NCBI RefSeq assembly: GCF_015024225.1
Contig: NZ_JACJGM010000023.1
Span: 39,488-103,487 of the forward strand
DNA from: Nocardioides lijunqiniae
GTDB lineage: Bacteria > Actinomycetota > Actinomycetes > Propionibacteriales > Nocardioidaceae
Direction: 5' to 3'
Length of the DNA: 64,000 nt
Shown piece by piece: positions 56,042-64,000 of the stretch (position 1 is the first letter of the stretch; each line of letters starts with the position of its first letter). Both the position numbers and the translations under genes were made by a program. Under the pieces are notes generated by a model, which saw only the letters and a program-made list of their open reading frames with translations, was not told the DNA's origin and made no database searches.

Positions 56042-56055
56042 AGGAACACGTTCCA
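56042..56055. promoter_or_regulatory. KstR-type operator between kstR and the glycosyltransferase operon
   Basis: AGGAACACGTTCCA: perfect 12-bp inverted repeat core, one base (first position A) off TnnAACnnGTTnnA. It is 113 bp from the kstR start and 92 bp from the glycosyltransferase start, so it can control both. Confidence 0.65.
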
Positions 56056-56146
56056 CTTCGTCCGGCCGGCGTGTCAGCCACCGACGAGGGTCCGGATGCC
56101 GACGCACCCCCACGACGGGGGCGCACCAGAGAGAGGGCCGTGCCAC

Positions 56147-57400
56147 GTGCGCATCGCCATGCTGTCCTACCGCAGCAAGCCGCACTGCGGGGGACAGGGG
56201 ATCTACCTGCGCCACCTCAGCCGCGAGCTGACCAACCTGGGACACACCGTGGAGGTGTTCTCGGGCCAGCCCTACCCCGACCTGGACCCGGGGGTGACGC
56301 TGACCAAGGTGCCGAGCCTGGACCTGTACCGCGAGCCCGACCCGTTCCGGGTGCCGAAGCTGAGCGAGTTCCGCGACCGCATCGACGTCGAGGAGTTCGC
56401 GACGATGTGCACGGCCGGGTTCCCCGAGCCGAAGACCTTCAGCTCCCGCGTCGCCCGGCTGCTCGCGGAGCGTCGCGAGGACTTCGACATCGCGCACGAC
56501 AACCAGGTGCTCGGCTACGGCATGCTCGACATCGAGAAGCTCGGCCTCCCGCTGATCGCCACCGTGCACCACCCGATCACCTTCGACCGCCGCATCGACC
56601 TCCAGCAGACCCGCAACCCGTGGCGCAAGCTCACGCTGCGCCGCTGGTACGGCTTCCTGCGCATGCAGGGCAAGGTCGCGCGCCGGATGCGCTGGATCCT
56701 CACGCCGTCCGAGACCTCCAAGCGCGACATCGCCCACGACTTCGGGGTCGACCCGGCCCGGATGCAGGTGATCCTGCTGGGCGTCGACGACGGCTTCACG
56801 CCGCCGACCAAGCCCCGCGTCCCGGGCCGGATCATGGCCATGGCCAGCGCCGACGCCCCCATGAAGGGCATCAACACCCTGCTGGAGGCGTTCGCCAAGA
56901 TCCGCACCGAGCGCGACGTCGAGCTGGTCCTGGTGACCAAGCCCGCTCCCGGAGGACGCACCGAGAAGCTGATCGAGAAGCTCTCGATCGGCGACTCCGT
57001 GCGCTTCGTGCACGGCATGACCGAGGAGGAGCTCGTCGAGCTGATGGGCTCGGCGGAGGTGGCCTGCGTGCCGTCGCTCTACGAGGGCTTCTCGCTGCCC
57101 ACGGCCGAGCTGATGGCCTGCGCGACCCCGCTGGTGGTGTCGCGCGCCGGCGCCATCCCGGAGGTCGTCGGCGAGGAGGGCGTGTGCGCCGAGGTCGTCA
57201 CCCCGGGCGACGTCGGCGAGCTCAAGACGGCGATCGAGGGACTGCTCGACGACCCCGAGCGCCGGGCCCGCATGGGCGCCGCCGGACGCAAGCGGGTGGA
57301 GGAGCTGTTCAGCTGGCGCGCGGTAGCCGCTACCGTCGCCGCGGCGTACGAGCACGTCATCGCCGACTTCGAGAAGGAGCGTTCCGATGCTGACCGTTGA
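56147..57400 (+). CDS. Glycosyltransferase family 4
   Basis: 417 residues, GT-B fold. N-terminal Rossmann half with Gly-rich HCGGQGIYLRHLSREL; C-terminal half with MASADAPMKGINTLLEAFAKI, the phosphate-binding region and the E-x7-E motif (SLYEGFSLPTAELMA). Retaining GT4 enzyme using a nucleotide sugar or similar donor; acceptor unknown. GTG at 56147 chosen for AGAGAGGG before it; the frame is open further upstream through the operator. Overlaps the methyltransferase gene by 14 bp. Confidence 0.88.
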   Translation: MRIAMLSYRSKPHCGGQGIYLRHLSRELTNLGHTVEVFSGQPYPDLDPGVTLTKVPSLDLYREPDPFRVPKLSEFRDRIDVEEFATMCTAGFPEPKTFSSRVARLLAERREDFDIAHDNQVLGYGMLDIEKLGLPLIATVHHPITFDRRIDLQQTRNPWRKLTLRRWYGFLRMQGKVARRMRWILTPSETSKRDIAHDFGVDPARMQVILLGVDDGFTPPTKPRVPGRIMAMASADAPMKGINTLLEAFAKIRTERDVELVLVTKPAPGGRTEKLIEKLSIGDSVRFVHGMTEEELVELMGSAEVACVPSLYEGFSLPTAELMACATPLVVSRAGAIPEVVGEEGVCAEVVTPGDVGELKTAIEGLLDDPERRARMGAAGRKRVEELFSWRAVAATVAAAYEHVIADFEKERSDADR

Positions 57401-58148
57401 TTTCGACCGCCTGGGCCTGCGCCCGGGGGACCGGGTCCTCGACATGGGGTGCGGCGCCGGGCGTCACGCCTTCGAGATGTACCGCCGCGGCGGTGACGTC
57501 ATCGCCTTCGACATGGACGCCGACGAGCTGGCCGGCGTCCGGGAGCTCTTCTCGGCGATGAAGGAGGCCGGCGAGGTGCCCGAGGGCGCCGAGGCCGACA
57601 TCAAGCAGGGCGACGCCCTGCAGCTGCCGTTCGCCGACGGCGAGTTCGACCGCATCGTGGCCGCCGAGGTGCTCGAGCACATCCACGCCGACGTCGACGC
57701 CATCAAGGAGCTCGTGCGCGTGCTGCGCCCGGGCGGCACCATGGCCATCTCGGTGCCGCGGTGGCTGCCCGAGGTCATCAACTGGAAGCTCTCCGACGAC
57801 TACCACAACGCCGAGGGCGGTCACATCCGCATCTACACCGACCACGAGCTCGTCGACAAGGTCACCAAGGCCGGCCGGTTCAACGACGGCACGCCCGGCG
57901 ACGCGATGGTGTTCGAGGGCAAGGACTACGCCCACGGCCTGCACGCGCCGTACTGGTGGATCAAGTGCGCGGTCGGCGTCGAGAACGACGACCACCCGCT
58001 CGCCAAGGCCTACCACCGGCTTCTGGTCTGGGAGATCATGAAGCAGCCGAAGGCGCTGCAGGTGGCCGGCAAGGTGCTCGACCCGCTGATCGGCAAGAGC
58101 ATGGTGCTCTACTTCCGCAAGCCCGCGTCCGCGGACGTCGATGTCTGA
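57387..58148 (+). CDS. Class I SAM-dependent methyltransferase
   Basis: 253 residues. SAM motif I VLDMGCGAGRHAFEM at about 18-32, motif II VIAFDMD, QGDALQLPFADGEFDRIVAAEVLEH, then LRPGGTMAISVPRWLPE. The C-terminal half contains Trp-rich HAPYWWIKCAVG. O- or C-methylation of a small molecule or lipid-linked intermediate is likely. Sandwiched by overlaps (14 bp upstream, 8 bp downstream), so the three products are probably used together. Confidence 0.9.
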   Translation: MLTVDFDRLGLRPGDRVLDMGCGAGRHAFEMYRRGGDVIAFDMDADELAGVRELFSAMKEAGEVPEGAEADIKQGDALQLPFADGEFDRIVAAEVLEHIHADVDAIKELVRVLRPGGTMAISVPRWLPEVINWKLSDDYHNAEGGHIRIYTDHELVDKVTKAGRFNDGTPGDAMVFEGKDYAHGLHAPYWWIKCAVGVENDDHPLAKAYHRLLVWEIMKQPKALQVAGKVLDPLIGKSMVLYFRKPASADVDV

Positions 58149-59223
58149 GTCGCTGGCCCAGCTCCCGTACGTCGACGGGGTCCTGACCGCGGAGCAGGTG
58201 GCGCAGACGGCCGCCTCGATCGCGTCGATGCAGGAGCCCTGCGGGGCCATCCCGTGGACCACCGGCGAGCACGTCGACGTCTGGAATCACGTCGAGGCGG
58301 CCATGGCGCTCCTGGTCGGCGGCCAGGTGGAGGCCGCCGAGCGCGCCTACGAGTGGGTCCCCACGCTGCAGCGCGAGGACGGCTCGTGGCCGATGAAGAT
58401 CGTCGGCGGCGAGGTCGACGACCCGCGGGGCGAGGTCAACATGTCGGCCTACCTCGCGGTCGGCGTCTGGCACCACTGGCTCGTGCGCCGCGACCTCGCG
58501 TTCGTGCAGCGCTTCTGGCCCTCGGTGCGCGCGGGGCTCGACTGGGTGGTCTCCCAGCAGCTGCCGTTCGGCGGCATCAACTGGACGCCCACCGAGTCGT
58601 TCGCCCTGCTGGCGGGCTCCTCGAGCATCTACCACTCGCTGCGCGCCGGCGTGGCCCTGGCCGACCTGCTCGACGACCCGCAGCCGGAGTGGGAGCTGGC
58701 CGGCGGCCGGCTCGGACACGCGCTGCGCGAGCACCGGGACCTGTTCGAGGACAAGGCGACCTACTCGATGGACTGGTACTACCCGGTCCTCGGCGGCGCC
58801 GTGCGCGGCCCCGCGGCGTTCGACCTCGTCGCCAGCCGGTGGGACGAGTTCGTGGTGCCCGGCCTGGGCATCCGCTGCGTCGACACCAACCCGTGGGTGA
58901 CCGGCGCCGAGACCTGTGAGCTCGTGATGGCCCTCGACGGCCTCGGCGACCAGCGCCGGGCGATGACGCTGCTGCGCGACATGCAGCACCTGCGCGGCGA
59001 CGACGGCGCCTACTGGACCGGCTGGGTCTTCGGCGACGACGTCCACTGGCCCCACGAGCACACGACGTACACCGCGGCCGCGGTGATCCTCGCCGTCGAC
59101 GCGCTGGGCGAGACCCACGGCCACAGCACCGCCGGCTCCGGCATCTACCGCGGCACCTCGCTGGCCCCCCACTTCACCGAGCTGATGCTCGAGTGCGACT
59201 GCGTGGTCGGCGACCCCGTCTGA
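58141..59223 (+). CDS. Alpha/alpha-toroid protein, prenyltransferase/terpene-cyclase-like
   Basis: 360 residues, no signal peptide. Repeated helix pairs with two QW-like motifs (Q31-x3-G35-x3-W39 and Q77-x3-G81-S-W83), NMSAYLAVGVWHHWL, a Tyr/Trp-rich pocket (MDWYYPVLGG) and a late THS region. This is the alpha/alpha-barrel fold shared by squalene-cyclase-type terpene cyclases, prenyltransferases and some glycosidases. The class II cyclase motif DxDD is not seen, so cyclase activity is doubtful. The gene caps an operon with a GT4 and a methyltransferase. Confidence 0.72.
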   Translation: MSESLAQLPYVDGVLTAEQVAQTAASIASMQEPCGAIPWTTGEHVDVWNHVEAAMALLVGGQVEAAERAYEWVPTLQREDGSWPMKIVGGEVDDPRGEVNMSAYLAVGVWHHWLVRRDLAFVQRFWPSVRAGLDWVVSQQLPFGGINWTPTESFALLAGSSSIYHSLRAGVALADLLDDPQPEWELAGGRLGHALREHRDLFEDKATYSMDWYYPVLGGAVRGPAAFDLVASRWDEFVVPGLGIRCVDTNPWVTGAETCELVMALDGLGDQRRAMTLLRDMQHLRGDDGAYWTGWVFGDDVHWPHEHTTYTAAAVILAVDALGETHGHSTAGSGIYRGTSLAPHFTELMLECDCVVGDPV

Positions 59224-59254
59224 GCGCCGGGGGAGGCGGGGGTGACGTCGTGGG

Positions 59255-59554
59255 CTACTTCTTCTCGCAGGCGATGCCGTCCTTGTCCCGGTCGCTCTTG
59301 GTGTTGGCCTGGTAGAGCGCCTTGCTGCGCTTGAAGTTCGTGACGGGCGTGCCGGAGGTCTTGTCACGGGCGTGGGGCTTGCCGACCCCGTGCGGGTAGA
59401 CCTTGTTGAGGGCGGTGCAGTTCTTGTACGTCTTGGCCTTCGCGACCGAGGCGGACGCCGAGGGCGCCGAGTCGGCCGCGGCAGCGGTGGCCGGGGCGGC
59501 GAGGCAGAGGCCGGCGACGGCGGCGAGGGCGACGAGGTGACGTGCGGGGGACAT
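59255..59554 (-). CDS. Secreted Excalibur calcium-binding domain protein
   Basis: 99 residues from the ATG at 59554, with AAGGAG upstream; the frame extends further but without protein character. Signal peptide (about 1-28), Ala/Ser linker, then the Excalibur domain: YKNCTALNKVYPHGV, and the calcium loop D-x-D-x-D-G ending in ACEKK, with two Cys for a disulfide. Extracellular; role unknown. Confidence 0.9.
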   Translation of the reverse strand: MSPARHLVALAAVAGLCLAAPATAAAADSAPSASASVAKAKTYKNCTALNKVYPHGVGKPHARDKTSGTPVTNFKRSKALYQANTKSDRDKDGIACEKK

Positions 59555-59738
59555 GAGGGCTCCTTGGCGTTGACTGCGCAGTAGTGCACCAGGCTTCGCC
59601 ACGCCTCGCAGGAGAACGGGGCAAGTCGCGGCCCTACCGGTTCGGTGGCGCCGGCCACCGCGGCTAGACTGCTCGGCTGTCGCCCGAGACGTCTCGGGGA
59701 CGTACCGAACCCCCGGACACGAAGGCTGACTCGCGCGC

Positions 59739-60302
59739 ATGGCATCGACCAACGACCTCAAGAACGGCATGGTGCTCAACATCGACGGTCAGCTGTGGGC
59801 TGTCGTCGACTTCCAGCACGTGAAGCCGGGCAAGGGCCCCGCCTTCGTGCGGACCAAGCTCCGCAACGTCGAGTCGGGCAAGAACGTCGACAAGACCTTC
59901 AACGCCGGCACCAAGGTCGAGACCGCGACGGTCGACCGCCGCACGATGCAGTACCTCTACAACGACGGCACGTCGTTCGTGTTCATGGACACCGGCACCT
60001 ACGAGCAGACGGAGGTCTCGCCCGAGGTCCTGGGCGACGGCGCCAACTTCCTGCTCGAGAACCAGGACGCGATCGTGGCCACCAACGAGGGCCGCGTGCT
60101 CTTCGTCGAGCTGCCCGCCTCCGTCGAGCTGGTCATCACGTTCACCGAGCCGGGCCTCGCGGGCGACAGCGCCACCGGACGCACCAAGCCGGCCACGCTC
60201 GAGACCGGCCACGAGATCCAGGTCCCGCTGTTCATCAACCAGGGCGAGAAGGTCAAGGTCGACACCCGCGACTCCTCCTACCTGGGTCGCGTCAAGTCCT
60301 GA
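59739..60302 (+). CDS. efp: Elongation factor P
   Basis: 187 residues, three-domain EF-P. The loop at residues 30-34 reads P-G-K-G-P, Lys32 being the position modified in other bacteria; the PGKGP form is typical of actinobacterial EF-P, where the Lys has been reported unmodified. No EpmA/EarP-type modification enzyme is in the window. Rescues ribosomes at polyproline, relevant for this Pro-rich proteome (see both window-edge genes). Followed 13 bp later by nusB. Confidence 0.97.
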   Translation: MASTNDLKNGMVLNIDGQLWAVVDFQHVKPGKGPAFVRTKLRNVESGKNVDKTFNAGTKVETATVDRRTMQYLYNDGTSFVFMDTGTYEQTEVSPEVLGDGANFLLENQDAIVATNEGRVLFVELPASVELVITFTEPGLAGDSATGRTKPATLETGHEIQVPLFINQGEKVKVDTRDSSYLGRVKS

Positions 60303-60315
60303 TGGCGGTCGTCTG

Positions 60316-60723
60316 ATGGGGGCTCGCTCCAAGGCCCGCAAGCGCGCGCTCGACGTCCTCTACGCCTCCGAGATGCGCGCGGAGTCCGCCACCGAGGCCC
60401 TCGACCGGGCCATCGCCGACGGCGAGGGCCCGACCAACGACTACACCGCCACCCTCGTGCGCGGGGTCGTGGCGCACCAGGCCGAGATCGACGAGCTGCT
60501 GGCGACGCACTCCGAGGCCTGGACCCTGGACCGGATGCCGGCCGTGGACCGCAACGTCCTGCGCCTGGGCGTGTGGGAGATGCTCTACGCCGACGACGTG
60601 CCCGACACCGTCGCCGTCACCGAGGCGATGGCGCTCGTGCGCGAGCTCTCGACCGACGAGTCGCCGCCGTTCGTCAACGGCATCCTGGGCGCCATCCAGC
60701 GACAGCGGGCCACTCCCGCCTGA
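60316..60723 (+). CDS. nusB: Transcription antitermination factor NusB
   Basis: 135 residues. ARSKARKRALDVLYASEMR, NDYTATLVRGV, WTLDRMPAVDRNVLRLGVWEML and the C-terminal FVNGILGAI are standard NusB. Acts with NusE/S10 in rRNA antitermination. The efp-nusB pair is a common actinobacterial arrangement. Confidence 0.96.
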   Translation: MGARSKARKRALDVLYASEMRAESATEALDRAIADGEGPTNDYTATLVRGVVAHQAEIDELLATHSEAWTLDRMPAVDRNVLRLGVWEMLYADDVPDTVAVTEAMALVRELSTDESPPFVNGILGAIQRQRATPA

Positions 60724-60754
60724 CTCGGCCGAGCGGCCTGACATGCTGCACCGC

Positions 60755-61552
60755 ATGACCACCACCTCGGACCAGCAGGACGCCATGGACATCGCCGGAC
60801 GGGTGGGGCTCGTGGCCTACGGCATCGTGCACCTGATCGTCGGCTGGCTGGCGCTTCAGCTGGCCTTCGGCGACCGCGAGGGCGAGGCCTCGAGCTCGGG
60901 GGCGGTCAAGCAGCTCGCCGAGCAGCCCATGGGCGGCTTCCTCGTCTGGGCCGTGGCCATCGGCATGTTCCTCCTGGCCATCTGGCGGGTGCTGGACGCG
61001 ATCCTCGGCCACGCCACCGACGACGACTCCGACCGCCTGAAGGCCGGCGCCGTGGGCGTCGGCAAGGCCGTCCTGTACGTCGCGGTCGGCATCAGCGCCG
61101 TGCGGGTAGCCACCGGCTCGGGGTCCGGCGGCAAGAGCGGGACCGACTCGACCACGGCCAAGGTGATGGACGTGACCGGCGGCCAGCTGATCGTCGGCGC
61201 CGCCGGCCTGGCCGTCATCGGCTACGGCGGCTGGCTCATCTACACCGCGTGGTCCGAGCGCTTCCTGAAGAAGATCGACGGCAAGGACCAGAGCGGCAAC
61301 ACCGGCACCGCCTTCAAGTGGCTCGGCAAGGCCGGCTACGCCGCCAAGGGCGTCGCGATCGGGGTGATCGGCTCGCTGTTCGTCTACGCCGCCGCCACCC
61401 ACGAGCCGAAGAAGTCCGGCGGCCTGGACGAGGCGCTGCACGAGGTGCTCGAGCAGCCCTTCGGCCCGGTGCTGCTCACCCTCGTCGCGCTCGGCATCGT
61501 CGCCTACGGGCTGTTCGCGTTCGCGCGGGCCAAGCAGGACTCGCCCAGCTGA
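60755..61552 (+). CDS. DUF1206 membrane protein
   Basis: 265 residues with six hydrophobic helices arranged as three similar two-helix repeats, each with a GxxAYGIVH/GYGGW/GYAAKG-type motif, the signature of DUF1206. Function unknown. ATG at 60755 is 7 nt from CATGCT; an upstream in-frame ATG at 60743 would overlap it. Confidence 0.88.
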   Translation: MTTTSDQQDAMDIAGRVGLVAYGIVHLIVGWLALQLAFGDREGEASSSGAVKQLAEQPMGGFLVWAVAIGMFLLAIWRVLDAILGHATDDDSDRLKAGAVGVGKAVLYVAVGISAVRVATGSGSGGKSGTDSTTAKVMDVTGGQLIVGAAGLAVIGYGGWLIYTAWSERFLKKIDGKDQSGNTGTAFKWLGKAGYAAKGVAIGVIGSLFVYAAATHEPKKSGGLDEALHEVLEQPFGPVLLTLVALGIVAYGLFAFARAKQDSPS

Positions 61553-61588
61553 CGGCGACGACGAGGACCCCCGTGGCAGGCTGACCGC

Positions 61589-62965
61589 ATGGTTGCCACG
61601 GAGGTCGACGTCGTCGTGATCGGACTCGGCCCGGGTGGCGAGTACGCCGCCCAGAAGCTCGCCGAGGCAGGCCTGCGGGTCGTCGGGGTCGACAAGGGCC
61701 TGGTCGGCGGCGAGTGTCCCTTCTACGGGTGCATCCCGTCGAAGATGATGATCCGCGCGGCCGACACCCTCGCCGAGGCCCGGCGCGCGGTGACCCTCGC
61801 CGGCCAGGTGGAGGTGACGCCCGACTGGCGGCTGGTCGCCGAGCGCATCGACAAGCAGGCCACCAACCACTGGGACGACAGCGCGCACGTCGACCGCCTC
61901 ACCGACGCCGGGGTGCGGATCCTGCGCGGGACCGGGCGCCTCGACGGCCCCGGACGGGTCGTGGTCGCCGGGACCGACGGCGCCACCCACGAGCTCGTCG
62001 CGACGCGGGGCGTGGTCCTCAACGCCGGCACGGTGCCCGCGACGCTGCCCATCGACGGCCTCGACGGCACGCCGTACTGGACGAACCGGGAGGTCGTGAA
62101 GGTCGCCGAGCTCCCGGCGTCGCTGGTGGTCGTCGGCGGTGGCCCGATCGGCTGCGAGCTGACGCAGGCGTTCGCGCGGTTCGGGGTGCGGGTGACCCTG
62201 CTGGAGGTGGCCGATCGCATCCTCGGCCCCGAGGAGCCGGAGAGCAGCGCGGTCATCCACGACGTCCTCACCACCGAGGGCGTGGACGTCCGGACGGGGG
62301 TGCGGATCGACTCCGTCTCCCACGACGGCGGCTTCCACGTGAGCCTCGACGGCGGCGAGGTCGTCTCGGCCGAGCAGCTGCTGGTGGCCGCCGGGCGGCG
62401 CACCCAGCTCAGCGGCACCGGGCTGGAGACCGTCGGACTGGACGACGACCTCAAGCTCGTCGACACCGACGAGCGGATGCGCGCCGCCGAGCGTCTCTGG
62501 GCCGTCGGCGACATCACCGGCAAGGGCCAGTTCACCCACGTCTCGATGTACCAGGCGGCCGTGGTGGTGCGCGACATCCTCGGGGAGGACGGCCCGTGGG
62601 CCGACTACCGCGCCGTCAGCCGGGTGACCTTCACCGACCCGGAGGTCGGCTCGGTGGGGATGTCGGAGCACCAGGCGCGCGAGGCGGGCCTCCAGGTCCG
62701 GGTCAGCGTCGCGGACGTGCCGGAGTCCAGCCGCGGGTGGATCCACCAGGCCGGCAACGAGGGCATCATCAAGCTGGTCGCCGATGCCGAGCGCGGCGTG
62801 CTGGTCGGCGCGTCGGCCGTCGCGCCCGCGGGAGGCGAGGTACTGGGGCTGCTGGCGGCGGCCGTGCACGCGGAGATCCCGATCGCCACGCTGCGCACGA
62901 TGCACTTCGCCTACCCCACCTTCCACCGCGCCATCGAGGTCGCGCTGGATGCCCTGGTGGACTGA
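61589..62965 (+). CDS. Pyridine nucleotide-disulfide oxidoreductase (dihydrolipoyl dehydrogenase-like)
   Basis: 458 residues. FAD motif GLGPGGEYAA, the redox disulfide C43-x4-C48 in GECPFYGCIPSK, NAD(P) motif GGGPIGCEL, and LWAVGDITG. In lipoamide dehydrogenase the C-terminus carries H-x-H-P-T; here it reads HFAYPTFHRAI, so the base His is replaced by Tyr. It is likely a flavin disulfide reductase or NAD(P)H dehydrogenase with another acceptor. No lipoyl or dehydrogenase complex genes nearby. Confidence 0.88.
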   Translation: MVATEVDVVVIGLGPGGEYAAQKLAEAGLRVVGVDKGLVGGECPFYGCIPSKMMIRAADTLAEARRAVTLAGQVEVTPDWRLVAERIDKQATNHWDDSAHVDRLTDAGVRILRGTGRLDGPGRVVVAGTDGATHELVATRGVVLNAGTVPATLPIDGLDGTPYWTNREVVKVAELPASLVVVGGGPIGCELTQAFARFGVRVTLLEVADRILGPEEPESSAVIHDVLTTEGVDVRTGVRIDSVSHDGGFHVSLDGGEVVSAEQLLVAAGRRTQLSGTGLETVGLDDDLKLVDTDERMRAAERLWAVGDITGKGQFTHVSMYQAAVVVRDILGEDGPWADYRAVSRVTFTDPEVGSVGMSEHQAREAGLQVRVSVADVPESSRGWIHQAGNEGIIKLVADAERGVLVGASAVAPAGGEVLGLLAAAVHAEIPIATLRTMHFAYPTFHRAIEVALDALVD

Positions 62966-63009
62966 GACGCCTGTGGTTTGAGGGGCGGGCGGATGGACAC
63001 ACTTCGCCC

Positions 63010-63693
63010 ATGTCCTCCACGATGCCCGCCCTCGGCGTCGTCCTGGCCTCCGCCCTCCTCCTGACCGGCTGCAGCGGCGACGACGACGGTGACGCCGACC
63101 GTCGTACGTCGAGCAGCCCGTCGCCGCAGCCGCCCGCGAGCCCGACCGACGAGGCGTCCCCGGTGGACGTCCCGAACGCGCCCTGCGCCGTGCGCAGCCA
63201 CGTGCCGGGGGAGCGGGTGACCCTCCAGTCCGTCAAGGCCGTGGCGGTCTACGCCAACGCCTACACGCTGGCGCCCGGCACGAGCACCACCAGCGAGCGG
63301 GAGATGCTCGGCGCCTACGACCTCACCCCGATCAGCGTCACCGCCAAGGGCGCTGAGGTCCCGGCCGCCGTGCGGCGCGCGGTGCTGGGCTCGAACCTCG
63401 GCCGCTGGCCGGCGTCCGGCCCGCCGGACGAGGACGGTCCGCACCGGGTCACGGTGCGCAACGACAGCGACGAGTCCCGCCAGTACGTCGTCTACCGCGG
63501 CGGCGAGACGAGGCGCGGCACGTGGGCCACCAAGCTCTGCGGCGCGCCGTACAACGACGGCACCCGGGTGGAGCGCCTGGCCGGGAGGTTCTCCACGCTG
63601 TCGCGGCCGCTCACGAAGGTGCGCACCTACGTCTGCGGATCCGGCCCCCAGGACGACTACGAGCGCGCCGCCTCGCGCGTGTGCGGCGCCTGA
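63010..63693 (+). CDS. Putative lipoprotein of unknown function
   Basis: 227 residues. Lipoprotein signal with lipobox LLTGC (Cys about 21), Asp-rich then Ser/Pro-rich linker (about 23-50), and a beta-rich domain with four Cys (CAVRSHV, KLCGAPYNDG, YVCGSG, RVCGA) that may form two disulfides. I do not recognise the domain. No clear ribosome binding site. Followed 43 bp later by the edge gene. Confidence 0.75.
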   Translation: MSSTMPALGVVLASALLLTGCSGDDDGDADRRTSSSPSPQPPASPTDEASPVDVPNAPCAVRSHVPGERVTLQSVKAVAVYANAYTLAPGTSTTSEREMLGAYDLTPISVTAKGAEVPAAVRRAVLGSNLGRWPASGPPDEDGPHRVTVRNDSDESRQYVVYRGGETRRGTWATKLCGAPYNDGTRVERLAGRFSTLSRPLTKVRTYVCGSGPQDDYERAASRVCGA

Positions 63694-63736
63694 CACCACC
63701 CCCAGCCGACCCGTCGGCTCGACACGGAGGAACCAC

Positions 63737-64000
63737 ATGAACCAGCAGGAGCCCCCGGCCCCCGGGGAGCACGACGTCACCGACACGAGCGACCGCCTCT
63801 ACACCCCCGAGGAGCTCGCCGCGTACGCCGCGACGCAGGAGGCGGCCCCTCCGCCGCCGGTGCAGGGGGACCCGCTGACCGACCCGATGCCGGCGTACCC
63901 CTCCGGCCCGCCGCCCGCCGCGCCTCCGAGCGCCCCGCCCGAGCCGACGCCGGCGCCGGCGATCCCCGAGCCCACCCTGGCGCCGCCCCCGCCCGCGGGG
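63737..64000 (+). CDS. Proline-rich protein, 3' end outside window
   Basis: 88 codons are visible from the ATG at 63737 (GGAGG at 63727-63731) to the right edge with no stop. N-terminus is acidic (TDTSDRLYTPEELAAYAATQEAA), then Pro/Ala-rich. The layout recalls cytoplasmic tails of actinobacterial membrane proteins, like the left-edge gene, but the rest is not seen. Confidence 0.7.
   Translation, partial: MNQQEPPAPGEHDVTDTSDRLYTPEELAAYAATQEAAPPPPVQGDPLTDPMPAYPSGPPPAAPPSAPPEPTPAPAIPEPTLAPPPPAG

Overview
The window is very GC-rich and densely coded, with many ATGA/GTGA stop-start overlaps, frequent GTG starts, few clear ribosome binding sites and many promoters that look leaderless. With the gene content (dxs, uvrB, efp-nusB, a complete mce4-type operon, KstR, CYP51/CYP123, Excalibur and DUF3105 proteins) this points to an actinobacterial chromosome, most likely a Nocardioides-like member of the Nocardioidaceae that degrades steroids. 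No rRNA, tRNA, CRISPR array, insertion sequence, prophage or origin was seen.

Layout. 1-10192: mixed housekeeping and small genes. These are a DUF3105 protein cut by the left edge, a YjbQ protein, an unknown 122-aa gene under a perfect SOS box, a GH18 hydrolase, a Nudix hydrolase, an SMP-30-like protein, dxs, a metallopeptidase-like lipoprotein, a PAC2 protein and two tandem TesB thioesterases. 10218-14574: htdX-fabG4 divergent from fadA2, as in the mycobacterial Rv0241c-Rv0243 locus, followed by a TetR regulator with a perfect palindromic operator. 14662-17581: a DUF222/HNH protein and an ATP-dependent DNA ligase (LigB type). 17626-27470: TetR, cyp123, SDR, cyp51, ferredoxin, SnoaL-like, aldehyde dehydrogenase, SDR, HIBADH-like, CMD-like and a hydrolase, matching M. 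tuberculosis Rv0762c-Rv0771 gene for gene but all on one strand. 27639-40555: a MerR-PP2C fusion, a TetR, an enoyl-CoA hydratase, a DNA glycosylase, a phospholipase-D enzyme, uvrB, transporters, small proteins, a 135-bp tandem repeat array, an ion channel and a DUF1707 protein. 40747-53931: a ten-gene mce4 operon, then a ferredoxin reductase, a ferredoxin, hsd4A and another SDR. 53980-59223: a PPOX-fold protein, a HAD phosphatase, kstR and a glycosyltransferase / methyltransferase / alpha-alpha-toroid operon. 59255-64000: an Excalibur protein, efp, nusB, a DUF1206 protein, a disulfide oxidoreductase, a lipoprotein and a gene cut by the right edge.

How it fits together. The TetR gene at 55327 looks like KstR, the cholesterol-responsive repressor. 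Five sites matching or nearly matching the published KstR consensus TnnAACnnGTTnnA lie in front of kstR and the glycosyltransferase operon, the mce4 importer, the ferredoxin reductase-ferredoxin-hsd4A group, an enoyl-CoA hydratase, and the TetR-cyp123-cyp51 cluster. The window therefore appears to hold both a steroid-catabolism regulator and several of its targets: uptake (mce4), redox supply (FNR and ferredoxins) and side-chain beta-oxidation (hsd4A, enoyl-CoA hydratase). It also adds two loci not usually counted in that regulon, CYP51 and the glycosyltransferase trio. Operator assignments come from reading the sequence and are inference.
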